Positions 1 through 12,802 of a stretch of 64,000 bases of DNA are shown here, in pieces. How positions within the stretch are numbered: the stretch's first letter is position 1; each line of letters opens with the position of its first letter. Source of the DNA: Engraulis encrasicolus (lineage: Eukaryota > Chordata > Actinopteri > Clupeiformes > Engraulidae); assembly GCF_034702125.1 (NCBI RefSeq), contig NC_085865.1:42161628-42225627 (forward strand). The letters run 5' to 3'. A program made the translations under genes and the position numbers. A model generated the notes under the pieces. The model saw nothing but the letters and a program-made list of their open reading frames with translations, had not been told where the DNA came from and ran no database searches.

Positions 1-460
1 ACTCTCCATAGTTGACTCTTATAGTAGTCCACAAAGGTGAAAAGAGGCTTGCTCTACACACCTTGAGGGGTCTGCTTGCATTGTGCTATTTCACAGGATC
101 TCTCTTTAGAAAACGGACCTGCTCTGCAATGAGCAGTTACATGCAAGGAATATTCAACATTATCATATTCAACAATATTTAAACACAATGGTGGTAGTAT
201 TCGGTTTGCGCATGGCATGTAAACTGTTAATTAATTCATTCCCAATGTGTCTGTGTTTTGGGAATATTCCAGTTGGAGAACACTGTTTCACACATGTTCA
301 ACAGGATATTCTGGAAGTTATTTTAAACTGAACAGTGAGCATATTCCGTTTGAAATCACAATACTCTTTGTATATGAATGTGCTCCATGTTACAGTTGTG
401 ACTTATGAAGAAACCGTTTATTATTCCTGATTCCTAACACCCTTCATTTCTCTCCAACAG
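1..460 (+). other. tm9sf1 intron (upstream part outside window)
   Basis: AT-rich non-coding sequence ending in the acceptor TCTCCAACAG at 451-460. At 252-320 there is an imperfect inverted motif GGAATATTCCAGTT / TATTCTGGAAG. Nothing else is recognisable. Confidence 0.6.
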
Positions 461-3400
461 GTGGGCCTGTGGACTCACCTGGACTTCAACATCGAGTATA
501 ACGGTGACACAGTGATCTTCGCCAACGTGTCGGTGAAGGACGTGAAGCCGGTTCCTCTGGAAGAAGGGGCGCGGCTGACGCAGGGTGGCATGGGGGGCGC
601 GGGCGCCGGCCTCACCGTCACGCACACCTACAGCGTGCGCTGGTTCGAGAGCCCGCTGCCGTACGCACGCCGTGCGGAGCGCCTGCGAGACTACTCCTTC
701 TTCCCCAAGACGCTGGAGATCCACTGGCTCTCTATCATCAACTCTCTGGTGCTGGTGGTGCTGCTGCTCGGCTTCGTCATCATCATACTCATGCGCGTCC
801 TCAAGAACGACTTCGCCAGGTAAGAGGGAGGGAGCGAGGAGGGCGGCCTGGGTGTGGGGCAAGTCAAATCAGGTTTATTTTTTTATTATAATTATTTAAA
901 AATATATTTTCTGGGGGGCTTTTTGCGCCTTTATTCATGACAGGACAGTGAGATAGACAGGAGAGCAAGTGGGGTGAGAGAAGGGGAAGGGCCGGCAAAG
1001 GACCCGGGCCGGACTCGAACCCGGGTCGCCAGTGTAGCAGTGCATTGCCCTACTGCTTGAGCCACGGTGGGGCCATCAGTTTTCTTTTTATAGCACAGTA
1101 TGACTTAGCCAGGTGAGAGAGGGAGAGGAAATGGGGTAGTGGTGGATCAGTTGGTAGAAGAGCCTGTCCGGCAACCAGAACGTTGCAGGTTAAAGCCCCG
1201 CTCTGGCTGAACCCCCCCCATCAATATGTCCTGGAGCAAGATACAAAATACCCAAAATTGCTCTTGGTGGCAGGGTGGAACCCTGCATGGAAGCTACGGC
1301 CACCGGTGTGTGACTGAGTGTGAATGGGTGAATGTGAGGCATACATGTTAAAGCGCTTGGAGTGCTCTAAGGAGTGGAAACGCACTGTATAAATGCAGTC
1401 CATTTACCATTTACCCAGGGGGAATGGGGCACACGGCGGTAAAGTTAACCTAAAAACAAATGCCATTGCACACTCAGAACTTCATGCAATACTTATTTCA
1501 ATGACAGACACACACATGGGAGACAAATGGTTATGTTTTCTAGCACAAAGAGCTCAAGAACAACTTTTCCAGATGAGGAGAACAGAAGGGTTAACCATTG
1601 GTTAAGGTTGGAGTTCAAGGCAATGGATCATGTGGCTTCATTGAAGTGATGGAGAGGAGACGGTAGTAACCTCTACTTGGATGGTGTGAAGTGATGGATA
1701 GGCAGGGATGGGGGGATGGGATGGAGAAGTGGGACGTCTGTTATGTTAAGATGGAGGTAAAAGTTCAAGGTAATTGATCATCTTGTTCCATTCAGAAGTG
1801 ATAGAAACCAGACAGTAGCACTTTGGCTGGCATGCAGCAAGAAACGTGTGTTTTAGATGACAGGCAGATGGACGTACACAAGGGGTAAATGTTACTAGAG
1901 GCACATTTTTGTTTTGAAAGCTTTTCATTAAAAAAAAAAATGAAGTTAATCTGCTTATGTTGTTTGTAGTAAAAAAAGGAATGCTAGCAGACTTAGAAGC
2001 ATAAGAACTGACCATTATGTTGCATAACAGAAAAAAAGCATTCAGGCATCGCACAGTACACAATGACTGTGATAGTGAATATCAAAATGGCGACAGGACT
2101 ATCCATAACTTAAACTGAAACATACAGTGCTAGTGGTGCTAATGCTGTGTGGTTTTGTGTTTGCATTAAGCCCTAGAACAGTGGCTGCCCTGTTCTGTGG
2201 ACCCCGTCACCAGGGACAGGGGCACTCCATCTGGACTGGCCAAATATTTTGCTACGCAGGGTGCAGAACGTGTGCCAAGAGCATCGCGAGTGCAAATGTA
2301 TCATCGATTTCAGCTAAGCTGTACAGAGTGTTCATGTGGCATAGGTTTATATTGTGACTGTGGCTGTGGAGGTAAAGGTGCTCAATGTTTACCCCAAAAT
2401 TTGTGTTAGTCAAGGTGGTGGGGCGTTGAAAGATTTTTTTTTTTTTGGCTAAGCACCTTTAGGAATTACATTTGCAACATGAAATCTGTATCTTTTCAGG
2501 GTCCTTGTCAAGGTGCTAGGTGATTCTTGTCAAGGTGGCCGCCTTGGGGTGTTGGTTTGCTGGTTTTCTGGTCTTAGTTGGCTGTGGCCAAACGGTTGTT
2601 GGTTTGCTGTGACCAGGGGGTTGTTAGTTTGCTGTGACCAGAGGGTCCGGTTGTTAGTTAGATTCCCGCTCTGTGTGATTAGTTGTATTTCAAAATGTCC
2701 TTGGGCAAGACACCGATTCCCATGCTGCTGTCTGGCTGTTGAAAAGGGAAGTGCATTTTTTCAGGGCTGGTAAAGCTATATGAATCCAGCTCCATCATCT
2801 GTGATGTGTTGCGATGCACAATCTTAAACAACAGTCATAACTCCTCTTCACAGTGCGAACATGAGCACCACCATTTGAAACTGTAGGCCGCCGCCTAACA
2901 TTCACTACATTTTGTGGTTACTTTTTGTGGTTACCCAATGCAAATGATTACAGAATGCAAAAGGGGCATGGCAGGCACAAAAATGTGCAGTACTAAATGT
3001 AGACCAAGTGCATACAGATGAACTGGTTGTTTGGCCCAGTCTGTCTGCACCATCAGAGACACGGGTGGTTGACGTTTAAGGGCGTAACGCAAAAAAAAAA
3101 AGTTTTTCAAATTCCTGAAAAAAATGATGGATAAAAATTGGAAAAAAATAGAAAAAAATAAAGCACTTAGTGGTCTGTGGAATTTCACCTTATTTTTGCC
3201 ATTTTTGGGAAAATGTGTCCTGCATCAACACATAGCATAGGCATGTCACACCGCAGGAAAATGGAGTCACACCACAGGGAATTCACTGCATTATGGCCAT
3301 TTTAATCCTTTTGTATACATGACTGACATCTGAGCTCATGCTAACTTGATAATGATATTGTGTTTAATCTTAATATGTGTTTTCATTAATAAAAAAACGT

Positions 3401-6400
3401 TTTTTTCCTCTTGTGGAGCAGTTACACCACAGGACACCATAAAATGAACCTAAGCATTGCGTGACAGAAAGATTGCAATATGAAGACATATTAAGAGGTT
3501 AAGAGTCACCTTAAACTTCCACAGCACTCTCCAATAACTGAGGTACTGACTGGTTAGGAGCCAGTCTTTAAGACCCTTGTAGTTGGCCTTGCAGCTGCCC
3601 ATTCACAAACATTGACATACATGTCACCCCACAGGACGCAATTTGTGTTGCGAAATTGAACTTGTAGTTAATATTACTGTCTTGAGTTTTTTCCACATTC
3701 ACATATCTTAATCTAAAGTTAAGATTTATGCAATCATGCCAAATGCTTCATACATTATTCAAAATGTTGTTGGTTAATTTATATATATATTATTATATAT
3801 TGTTTCATTAATGTTACAGTCACACCACAGGAAATTTGACATATAAACCTTTACATAAATCTTAACAAAAATGTTCTTTCTCATCTAAAACTAATATGAA
3901 ACATAATGTATCACATCTTCTTTCATTGAAATTTGTTTTTTAAAGGAAAATAACAGTTTTGTAGGTTTTTAACCAATGTTACGAAGAAACAAGGTGTCAC
4001 GTCAACCACCCACACGCAAATGGGCAGTCATGGGTAAGGGGTTAGGGTGTCAGACTAGTATCCCAAAGGTTGCCGGTTCGACTCCCAACCCGCCAGGTTG
4101 GTGGGGGGAGTAATTAACCAGTGCTCTCCCCCACCCTCCTCCATGACTGAGGTACCCTGAGCATGGTACCGTTCCGTCGCACTGCTCCCTTGGGGCGCCA
4201 TTGGGGGCTGCCCCCTTGCATGGGTGAGGCATAAATGCAATTTCGTTGTGTGCAGTGAGCACTGTGTGCTGTGGAGTGCTGTGTCACAATGACAATGGGA
4301 GTTGGAGTTTCCCAGTTGGGCTTTCACTTTTCACTTTCAAGTGAAAGGAAGAGAAGAATAGAAAGCACTTGGAGGATGTGATTGTGCAGCAGACGGATGT
4401 TTGGGAAAGGCTCAAGGAGGACATTAGGAAAAACACAGAGAGAAGAGGACTATGTGGACATTTGGAGAGGAGAGGACTGTGTGCTTGTGTCTTTGTGGTT
4501 ATTTGCATTTTTAAGTCGCTGTGCGTGGTGGGATGACGTGGAGATGTTGTTTCTGTGCACAGCTGAGGTCCTTCTTCCACAGTTTCCATTGTACTAGCGT
4601 TGGCCAGGGAAAAGCTGCCTGTACAACCAGCTGCTGTAAGACAAAGATAAGGGTGTACCACTGACGTGTATACGTATGGACAGCGGGCTTCTACTGTATT
4701 CCATTCAACGGTTTTGAAGCATCCAGGAATACTTCCACTGTTACTGTACCATAGCAATGCTGAGAACCTGTCACTGATAGGCCGACACAGCCAGCTCGAA
4801 TGTCAATGGAGATACATTGTTTCAAGTCTCCCACAGAGATGCATGGGGAATGGTGCTCTACTTCCTTGTTCTGCCCGAAATTTGTTTCATATCCCGCCCC
4901 CAGCTGTTGCTTCAGTTATAAATCGAATGTGTGGAGTCCCCTTTATTCAGGTCAATGGGATGTAGAGGATGACATTTTTCAGGAATTTCCATGGGTCCGG
5001 CGGGTCCTGCGGGATTCCCGCGGGATAGGAGTCAAAATTTTGAAGACGAACGGGAGCGGGCAGGAGCGAGAATAAAGATGAATGGGAGCGGGCAGGAGCG
5101 GGAATAAAATTGAATGAGAGCGGGAATGCTTGCTTATTTTTTCATTTAAAAAGCCTATGAAACGGGAGTGGGATTGATTTTGAGTGAGAGCTGGCGGGAT
5201 TGGGAGACATTCTTTTCAGGACGGGATGGGATTTGTTTCTTTTACTCCACTCCGGGACGGGACGGGATGGGATTTTTTTTCTGGGACCGGGATGGGATGG
5301 GAGTTAAAATCCACTCCCGTGTCATGCTCTAGTGGGATGCACAGTAGAATATAAGTAACCATCTCAACCTGTACAGTGAGCTCATAGGCCTGGTTCATGT
5401 TGTCAAAATAAGACCCACACATGCAGCTCAACAACATGTAGCTTGATCTCCCCATACCCTCGTACAAGTTTCATTCACACAGACCGTTTGCAGCTGCCGA
5501 ATTGCAAACCAATCACTGGCGGGAGGGGTGAGCTCTGTTGAAGATTGAAATGAACGCTTCTGATTTTATCCAGTCGTTACTTATTGGGCGTGACATGCAG
5601 GGGTCTAAATTAACACCAGCCAACCGGCCAAATGCTGGTGAAATTTCAGTTTGACTGGTAGATAAGACCAATTTATCAGCCACTTTGACCCATTAGTGAG
5701 TGTGTGTTTGGCTTCTAGTTAACATCTACAAACCACTTTGGCTGGTGACAAAGAAAGTTAATTTAGAGACCTGGTGACATATATAATTTGCTCATGTGCA
5801 ATGGGCACATTCGTGATGAAGCAGTGCTGCTTTTGCTAGACAGCGGGCATGCACACTTTGCAAGTTTGATGCATTCTGGTTAGAATGTTATAACCACAAT
5901 GCATTAAACTGGCAAAGTGTGCATGCATGCTGCCTGGCAAAAGCAGCACTGCTTCGTCATGATTGTGCCCAAAGTGTCACCATTCACCCCTCCTTCCTCG
6001 TATGCCCTCCGCCCCATTCACTGATTGTTGGTTACAGTATGTTGTCTGCCAACACGAGTAATCTCCTTCCAGAAGATCCAACCCAGACATACTATTGAGA
6101 GGAAATGTAATGAGAGGAAATGTACACTTGAAGCCACACTAGGCCATTATAATGAAGAGAGACATGTAGCCATCAGGAATGGAAAGACAATGCTGTGCAG
6201 TTTCATATTAAATATAATATGAACCCCTCCCAAACAAAAAATAGTATTTAAGAACATGTACAATTCTTTTAAAGTCACCTTGGAAATTGGATTCTCAATA
6301 CAAAATCTTTATCTTTCCAGAGGGCCTAGTCAAAGTTGTCATCTTAACCAATAAGTGCTCTTTTCTGTTTGTTAGGTATAATGTCGAGGAGGACGGGGGT

Positions 6401-9400
6401 TGCGATGACCTGGACCAGGGGGATAACGGCTGGAAGATCATCCACACCGATGTCTTCCGCTTCCCTCCGTACAAAAGCCTGCTGTGTGCCGTGCTGGGAG
6501 TGGGCACGCAGTTTCTGACTCTAGCCACAGGTAATTTACAGAGCAATGCAAATAGAAATGAAATGATAGAAGTGTACCATTCGAAATGATATACTGTATA
6601 TCTTTCAATTTTTCTTCAACCTTCATTTAACCAGCAGAAAAGACCCATTGAGATGAATAATCTCTTTTGCGAGGGCGTCCTGGCCACAAGGCAGCATACA
6701 AGTACACAATTAAATTGTCAAAATTATTGGGGGGCGCTGTGGCGCAGCGCGCTAAGCCCCCCACATTTGGACTTGCATGCCCACGGGGACCCCGGTTCGA
6801 GTCCGGCCGGGGTCGTTTCCTGATCCCACCCCGCCTCTCTGTCCCACTCGCTTCCTGTCACCATCTCAGACTGTCCTGTCAAATAAAGGCATAAAAGCCC
6901 CTAAACAATTTTTTTTTCAAAATTACAATGGTCTGATTTAAAATGCAATGGAATGCAATACAATAAAATAAAACAAATAAATGAAAATCTTTTAGACTAA
7001 AACAAGCTCCACTAGGGCTGAGCTCCAAAAGCCCTGTGCCTTCAATTCATTTTAATGATATTTGTGTAGCTGAAAGAAAGTGTGTGTAATTTGCATGGCT
7101 AGCATAGTTTGCACTTTGCACTTTTAGATTGTTGTACTATCATAATCATGGCTATAATTGTGCTGACGATTTCACTGCATGTCAGTTTAACCTGTAACAT
7201 ATCCAAATGGTTGTGACAAATTAACCATATTGTGATCTTGTATCCATCTAATGTGTTAGAGTTGTTAGTTTTCACTAGTTGTCACTGTTTGCATTTAGCT
7301 GAGCTCCTCTCCTCTCCTCTCCCTTCCCCTCCCTCCTCTCCCCGCTCCCCTCTCTTCTCCTCTCCTCTACTCCTCTCCTCTGCACTCCTTGTGTCTGTCC
7401 TCCTCTCTCCTTTCCTTTAATCGTTTCCTCTTCGTTCTCCTCTTCCTCTGCCTCTCCTCTCCTCTCCCTTTCCTCTTGCATCCTCTCCACTCATTTTGTC
7501 TCTCCTGTTCTCTCCCCTCCTCTCATCCTCTCCTCCTCCTATCCTCTCTTTTCCTCTTCCTCCTCCTCTCCTCTCCTCTCCTCTCCTCTCCTTTCATCCT
7601 TTCCTCGTCCTGCTCTCCCTTCCTTTCCTCTCCTACTCTCCCTTCCTTTCCTCTCCTCCTCCTCTCCTTTCCTCCTCCTCTCCTTACCTTTCCTCCTGTT
7701 CTCCTATCATCTCCCCTCCCTTCCTTTCCTCTCCTCCTCCTCTCCTCCTCTTCCTTCTCCTCCACTTCTCCTACTCCTCCTGTCCTCTCTTCCTCCTCCT
7801 CTCTCCTCCTCCTCCTCCTCCCCCTCCTCTCCTCCTCTAGGCATAATCATCATGGCCTTACTGGGGATGTTTAATGTCCACCGCCACGGTGCCATCAACT
7901 CGGCGGCCATAGTGCTGTATGCGTTGACCAGCTGTGTGTCGGGCTACTGCTCCTGCAGCTTTTACACACAGATCCACGGCCAGCGCTGGGTCTGGAACAT
8001 CATCCTCACCTCCAGCCTCTTCTCAGGTACCCATACACCCATATTGTACATACTGTACACGCACCTCCCATACCTTACAGATTGCATTACAATGGATTTG
8101 GCAGATGCTTTTATCTAAAGCGATTTACAATTGAGGACATTATCATAGCATACAACACTTGACGATACAAAGTGCACTAGAAATATACATAACAATACAT
8201 CTGATCTCATACACGTACATGTCAGCAAACATACTATACTAGAAGGACTGTTCCACATTCTTCTTAGGTACAGGATCTGTGCTGTACACATATATTTGTC
8301 CGTACTTTTCTCAGGTTCCACAGCCACCCATGCACTCACATACACATACGTTCAAGGACTCTTCCATACTCTTCTCAGGTAGAGCAAGCATGCCTTAACT
8401 GCACATTGGAGCTATAGGGATGGAAGATGGATGCTTTTAGATTGGGATGGATTCGTTTTTTTCCCCCTTTAAGAATAAATGAAGTGTGTCTCCAGTTTGA
8501 TCACACACCCTTAAACCCCTTTGTGACTTTCCTGCAGGTTATTGAGGGATAAAACACTGGCTGCCTTTATTTGTTTTGTTTATCCACTAATCCTTATTAA
8601 TAATGAACTGAATCTGACCGGCAAGACTGTAATTTACATCAAGTTGACATGCTAAGCTGTTGCAGTGCCTTAGACAGGGACTAATTTGAGGATTATACTG
8701 AACAAATAAACTGTACAGAGCAGGGAATTGTTGTGATTCTTTGAAAACCCACAACTCTCACCCACCACTGTTCATTGTCTTTATTCAATTTCTCTCTCTC
8801 TCTCTCGCGCTCTCTTTCTCTCCATCTCATCTCTCTGACTTTCTCTCTCTCCCCTCTTTCTCTCTCTCTCTCTGTCTCTCTCGCTCATCTCACCCCTCTT
8901 CGACTCGCTCCCTCCATGCTATCCCTCTCATTACCTCTCCCTTCCTCTCTCTCTCTCCTCAGCTCCGTTGTTCCTGACGTGGAGCGTGGTGAACTCGGTG
9001 CACTGGTGGAGCGGCTCTACCCAGGCGCTGCCGGCCTCCACGGTGCTGCTGTTGCTAGGCGCCTGGGTACTGGTGGGCTTCCCGCTCACCGTCATCGGGG
9101 GCATCGTGGGTAAGAACCGGGCGGGCAGCTTCCAGGCGCCGTGCCGCACGCGCAACATTCCCCGCCAGATCCCCCAGCAGCCCTGGTACAAGCACACCGC
9201 CGTGCACATGGCCATCGGGGGATTCCTGCCCTTCAGGTACGCCAAGCATCAAGGACCATATGTAACACACACACACACACACACACACGTAGACAAAGTA
9301 TTCACTTTTCATTACACACACACACACACACACACACACAAAGTACGATACAAATGTACTCACACGTTACACAATAAGCAAAGAGATAACTCTGACTTCA

Positions 9401-10515
9401 TTTAGGATTTTAGAAGTCAATGAGCTTTTGACATGTTTAGACATGCCCAGTAGGTTCTCTTACCCCTAACATCCTTCCCCCCTATTCAGTGGAGATTAAG
9501 ATGGTGTATCCCTGTTCCTGGGAGTCATTGAACGCCGTTACATACATGGAGTATTCTGGTTTCAAACAGAACATCAGCAGTGTTCGGTTTGAAACAAGTT
9601 CCGGAATATTCCACTTATGGAACGTTTACGTGACTTGTGCACAAACTGAATGTAACAAAAATTCTGTTAGAAGTCATAAACTTCCTCACATGTATCATTG
9701 TTTCCATTATTTCCCTTCTTGCGATTTACTTCATCTATTTTTACTATCAGTTGATCTTTTTTCCTGTATAATAATCAACTAGTCACTAGTTAAAAAGTGG
9801 TGTCAAAGATCACTGATTCCTGTCGTGTTTGTATGCAAAGTTTTCCAAAAGAGGAAGAACTGAGAATAGGCAGCTTGGCCAGCAAGACATGAATGTAAGT
9901 GGTGTGGTTGGGTCTGGTCTAGAGATCTGTGTGTTTCAGTTGATCTGACTACTGGGTAACAGGTTGTATGCTATTGTGAATTAGGATTGCATATCCCTCT
10001 GGCTCGTCAGGCCCAGCCAGATAGGCGTGTCAACTTGAGCAAATGTTGACGTTTGAAAAGGATTCTGCTGCATTCCTTACATAGTGATGGCCGTCAATCT
10101 AGTTAGTCCTCATTCATGTGTCAGGGCTGTGAATGCACTTTGCTGCCTTCAGAAGACTGCTCGATCTTGACTGTATAGTGTTGCTCCCACTGACGTATAA
10201 TAGTATACACATCAGTGCATTACTCTACACAGGACATTTGACATATAAACATTTACATAAATCTTAACAGAAAGGTTTTTTCTCATCTAAGACGAGTATG
10301 AAACATAATGTACCACATTTCATTTACATTTGTTTTTAAGAGGAAAAATAACAGTTTTGTGGGTTTTTAACCAATGTTACGTAAAAACAAGGCGTCACGT
10401 CAACCACCCATTTATTCAGTGGTAAAAGATTTCAAAAGAGGGATAAATAGTGTAGGGTAGAAATAGGTTAGTCTGGTTCTCACCAGACCTGTGCGTGCGT
10501 GTGTGTGTGTGCGCC

Positions 10516-10547
<32 letters not shown>

Positions 10548-12724
10548 GCTCCGTAGCCCCCTGGTGGAGCTAAACGGAACTACACCTACACATATAGTAT
10601 AGATCTGGAATCGTGAGGATGTCTCAAGCCAGAAAATCGTCGGAGCATTTATTGTTTCAATATCAATGGTGGCTTGCATTGAGGAGTCATAGTACAGATT
10701 ATAGATACTATATTGTCTATTGCTCCTGGTGGCAGGGTGGTACCCTGCGTGGCAGCCACGGCCATCGGTGTGTGAATGGGTGAATGTGAGGCATACAATG
10801 TAAAGCGCTAGTGCTCGAAGGAGTGGAAAAGCGCTATACAAATGCAGTCCATTTACCAGTCCATTTACATTGAAAACGGCGCAAGGGCGGACAAATCATA
10901 GATAAAGCCATGCCTTCTGAAGGAGAAGCCAATGCATGCTCTCCCAGAACTAGTAGTGGAGCTCACGAAGCTGTGCGGACCTACACAGGTCTGACGAGAG
11001 TCTGGCAAATAAATAGGCTGTAGATTGATGTATTGATCTCCAGTGGGTAACAGTAGTAGTTGTACAGCATTAGATCATCACTGATATGCCTGTGTATGAA
11101 AACTACACTCGAGAGAGGCATGTCTTACGCAGTCATTAATCCTCCAGCACAGCACTCTGCCTTTAGTACTGCGCAGGAGATAAATTATGGTCCTTAGAAG
11201 ACATCATATAATATCCGATCTGTTGCTCTTCATAAATCAATGGGCGCTTTGTTGCAACAGGCTCATTGTGGTGTGGAAGAGGAGCTGTGTGTTCTCTGAT
11301 ATGACTAATGCAAAGGATTTGTTGAAGTGATTTCAAGTTTTGACTTATCATTATCATTCATGACAGATTGCCATTCAAGGTTTCTGAGAGTCTGTCTCTC
11401 TCCCACTTCATTTTCTTTTTCCTCTCACTTTTCCACTTAGTCTCTCTCTTCTGCTTTATCGTTTCTGTTTGTTTCCCCACTATCTCTCTGCCTGTTTTTT
11501 TCCTCCTCATGTCTCTCTGTCCATCTGCTTTTCTCCTGCCCCTCTCTCTGTCTCTACCCATCCCTCGCTGATTTTCTCACACCCCATCTCTTCATCCCTC
11601 CCTCCTCTGTCTCCCTCTTTCTTTCTCATGATGCAATTACACTTGGCTAACACTTACCTCAGTGTAAGCAATCTGGTTACTTAGGTACAGGGCACTGGTT
11701 ACAGTCCCCACTAGGGATGCACCGATACCACTTTTTTGAAAACCAATACGTACGAGTACATTAATGTGTGTACTTGCCGATACTGAGTACCGATACCGAT
11801 ACCTTTTACCACCAAAATACAATAAAAGTAAATGCATGGCCTTGTTTTTTTTTCCACCTGTGATATTCTTATTGCCCATTTCCATGTAGATTTAAATGTT
11901 AGTAAATGTATGAGGTGGCACTTTTTTCCATGCTGCTTTCAAGTCCACAGAGCGTGACAAGATTTTGCCTTTTTTTTGTGTAATAGCAGCATCGTTCCTG
12001 GTATCGGCAAGTGCTTGACGAGTACGAGTACAAGTATAATGAGCAGTATCGGTATCGGTGCATCCCTAGTCCCCACAGCAATGAGGGATCAGATGACATG
12101 TCTGTTTCTCTTTTCCTCACACCTCAAAGAACTGACCAATCCTTTTCCCTCTTTGTCTCCCAGCAAAACTGACCAATCCCTTTCTCTCTTTCTCTTTCCC
12201 TCCCATCCATCCCTCCCATCATCTCTGTTTGCCTTTCTCTCTCAACTGACCCCCCCACCCCCCAGTATCGGTAGAGCTGTATTACATCTTCATGATGGTG
12301 TGGAGCCGTGAGAACTACACACTGTACTCCATCCATCCATCCATCCATCCATCCGAATGACCATCTCTCTCTCTCTCTGTCTCATCTTACTGTACTACGA
12401 TTTTGGTGGAGCTGTTTTGCATCTTCAAGACGGTGTGGAGCCGTGAGCACTACATACTGTCCTCCATCCATCCATATGACCATCTCTCTCTCTCTCCCTC
12501 ATCTTACCGTAGTACCATGATGGTTTGGGGCCGTGAGCACCGTACTTCATCCATCCATATGACCATCTCTCTCTCTCTGCCTCATCTTACCGTAGTACCA
12601 TGATGGTTTGGGGCCGTGAGCACTAGACACCGTACTTCATCCATCCATCCATCCCTCTGTCTCCCCTTACCGTCCTCCCTCCCTCCCTTTCCCTCTCTAG
12701 TTCTTTTCCTCCCTCCAACTGACC

Positions 12725-12802
<78 letters not shown>

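Noticed and set aside
4284..4757. 157-aa minus-strand open frame
   Set aside because: It overlaps a SINE, has no recognisable domain and no splice-supported partners.
6729..6906. Possible tRNA gene (A and B boxes present)
   Set aside because: No cloverleaf or anticodon arm closes, and the sequence continues into a SINE tail with dispersed copies.
7275..7910. Overlapping SSLL-rich and E/R-rich frames on both strands
   Set aside because: They come from the polypyrimidine tract, which is low-complexity and open in several frames at once.
12266..12330. Alternative, mutually exclusive tm9sf1 exon
   Set aside because: It covers only the first ~20 codons, has no donor at a matching place, and reads into CCAT repeats and a TGA.
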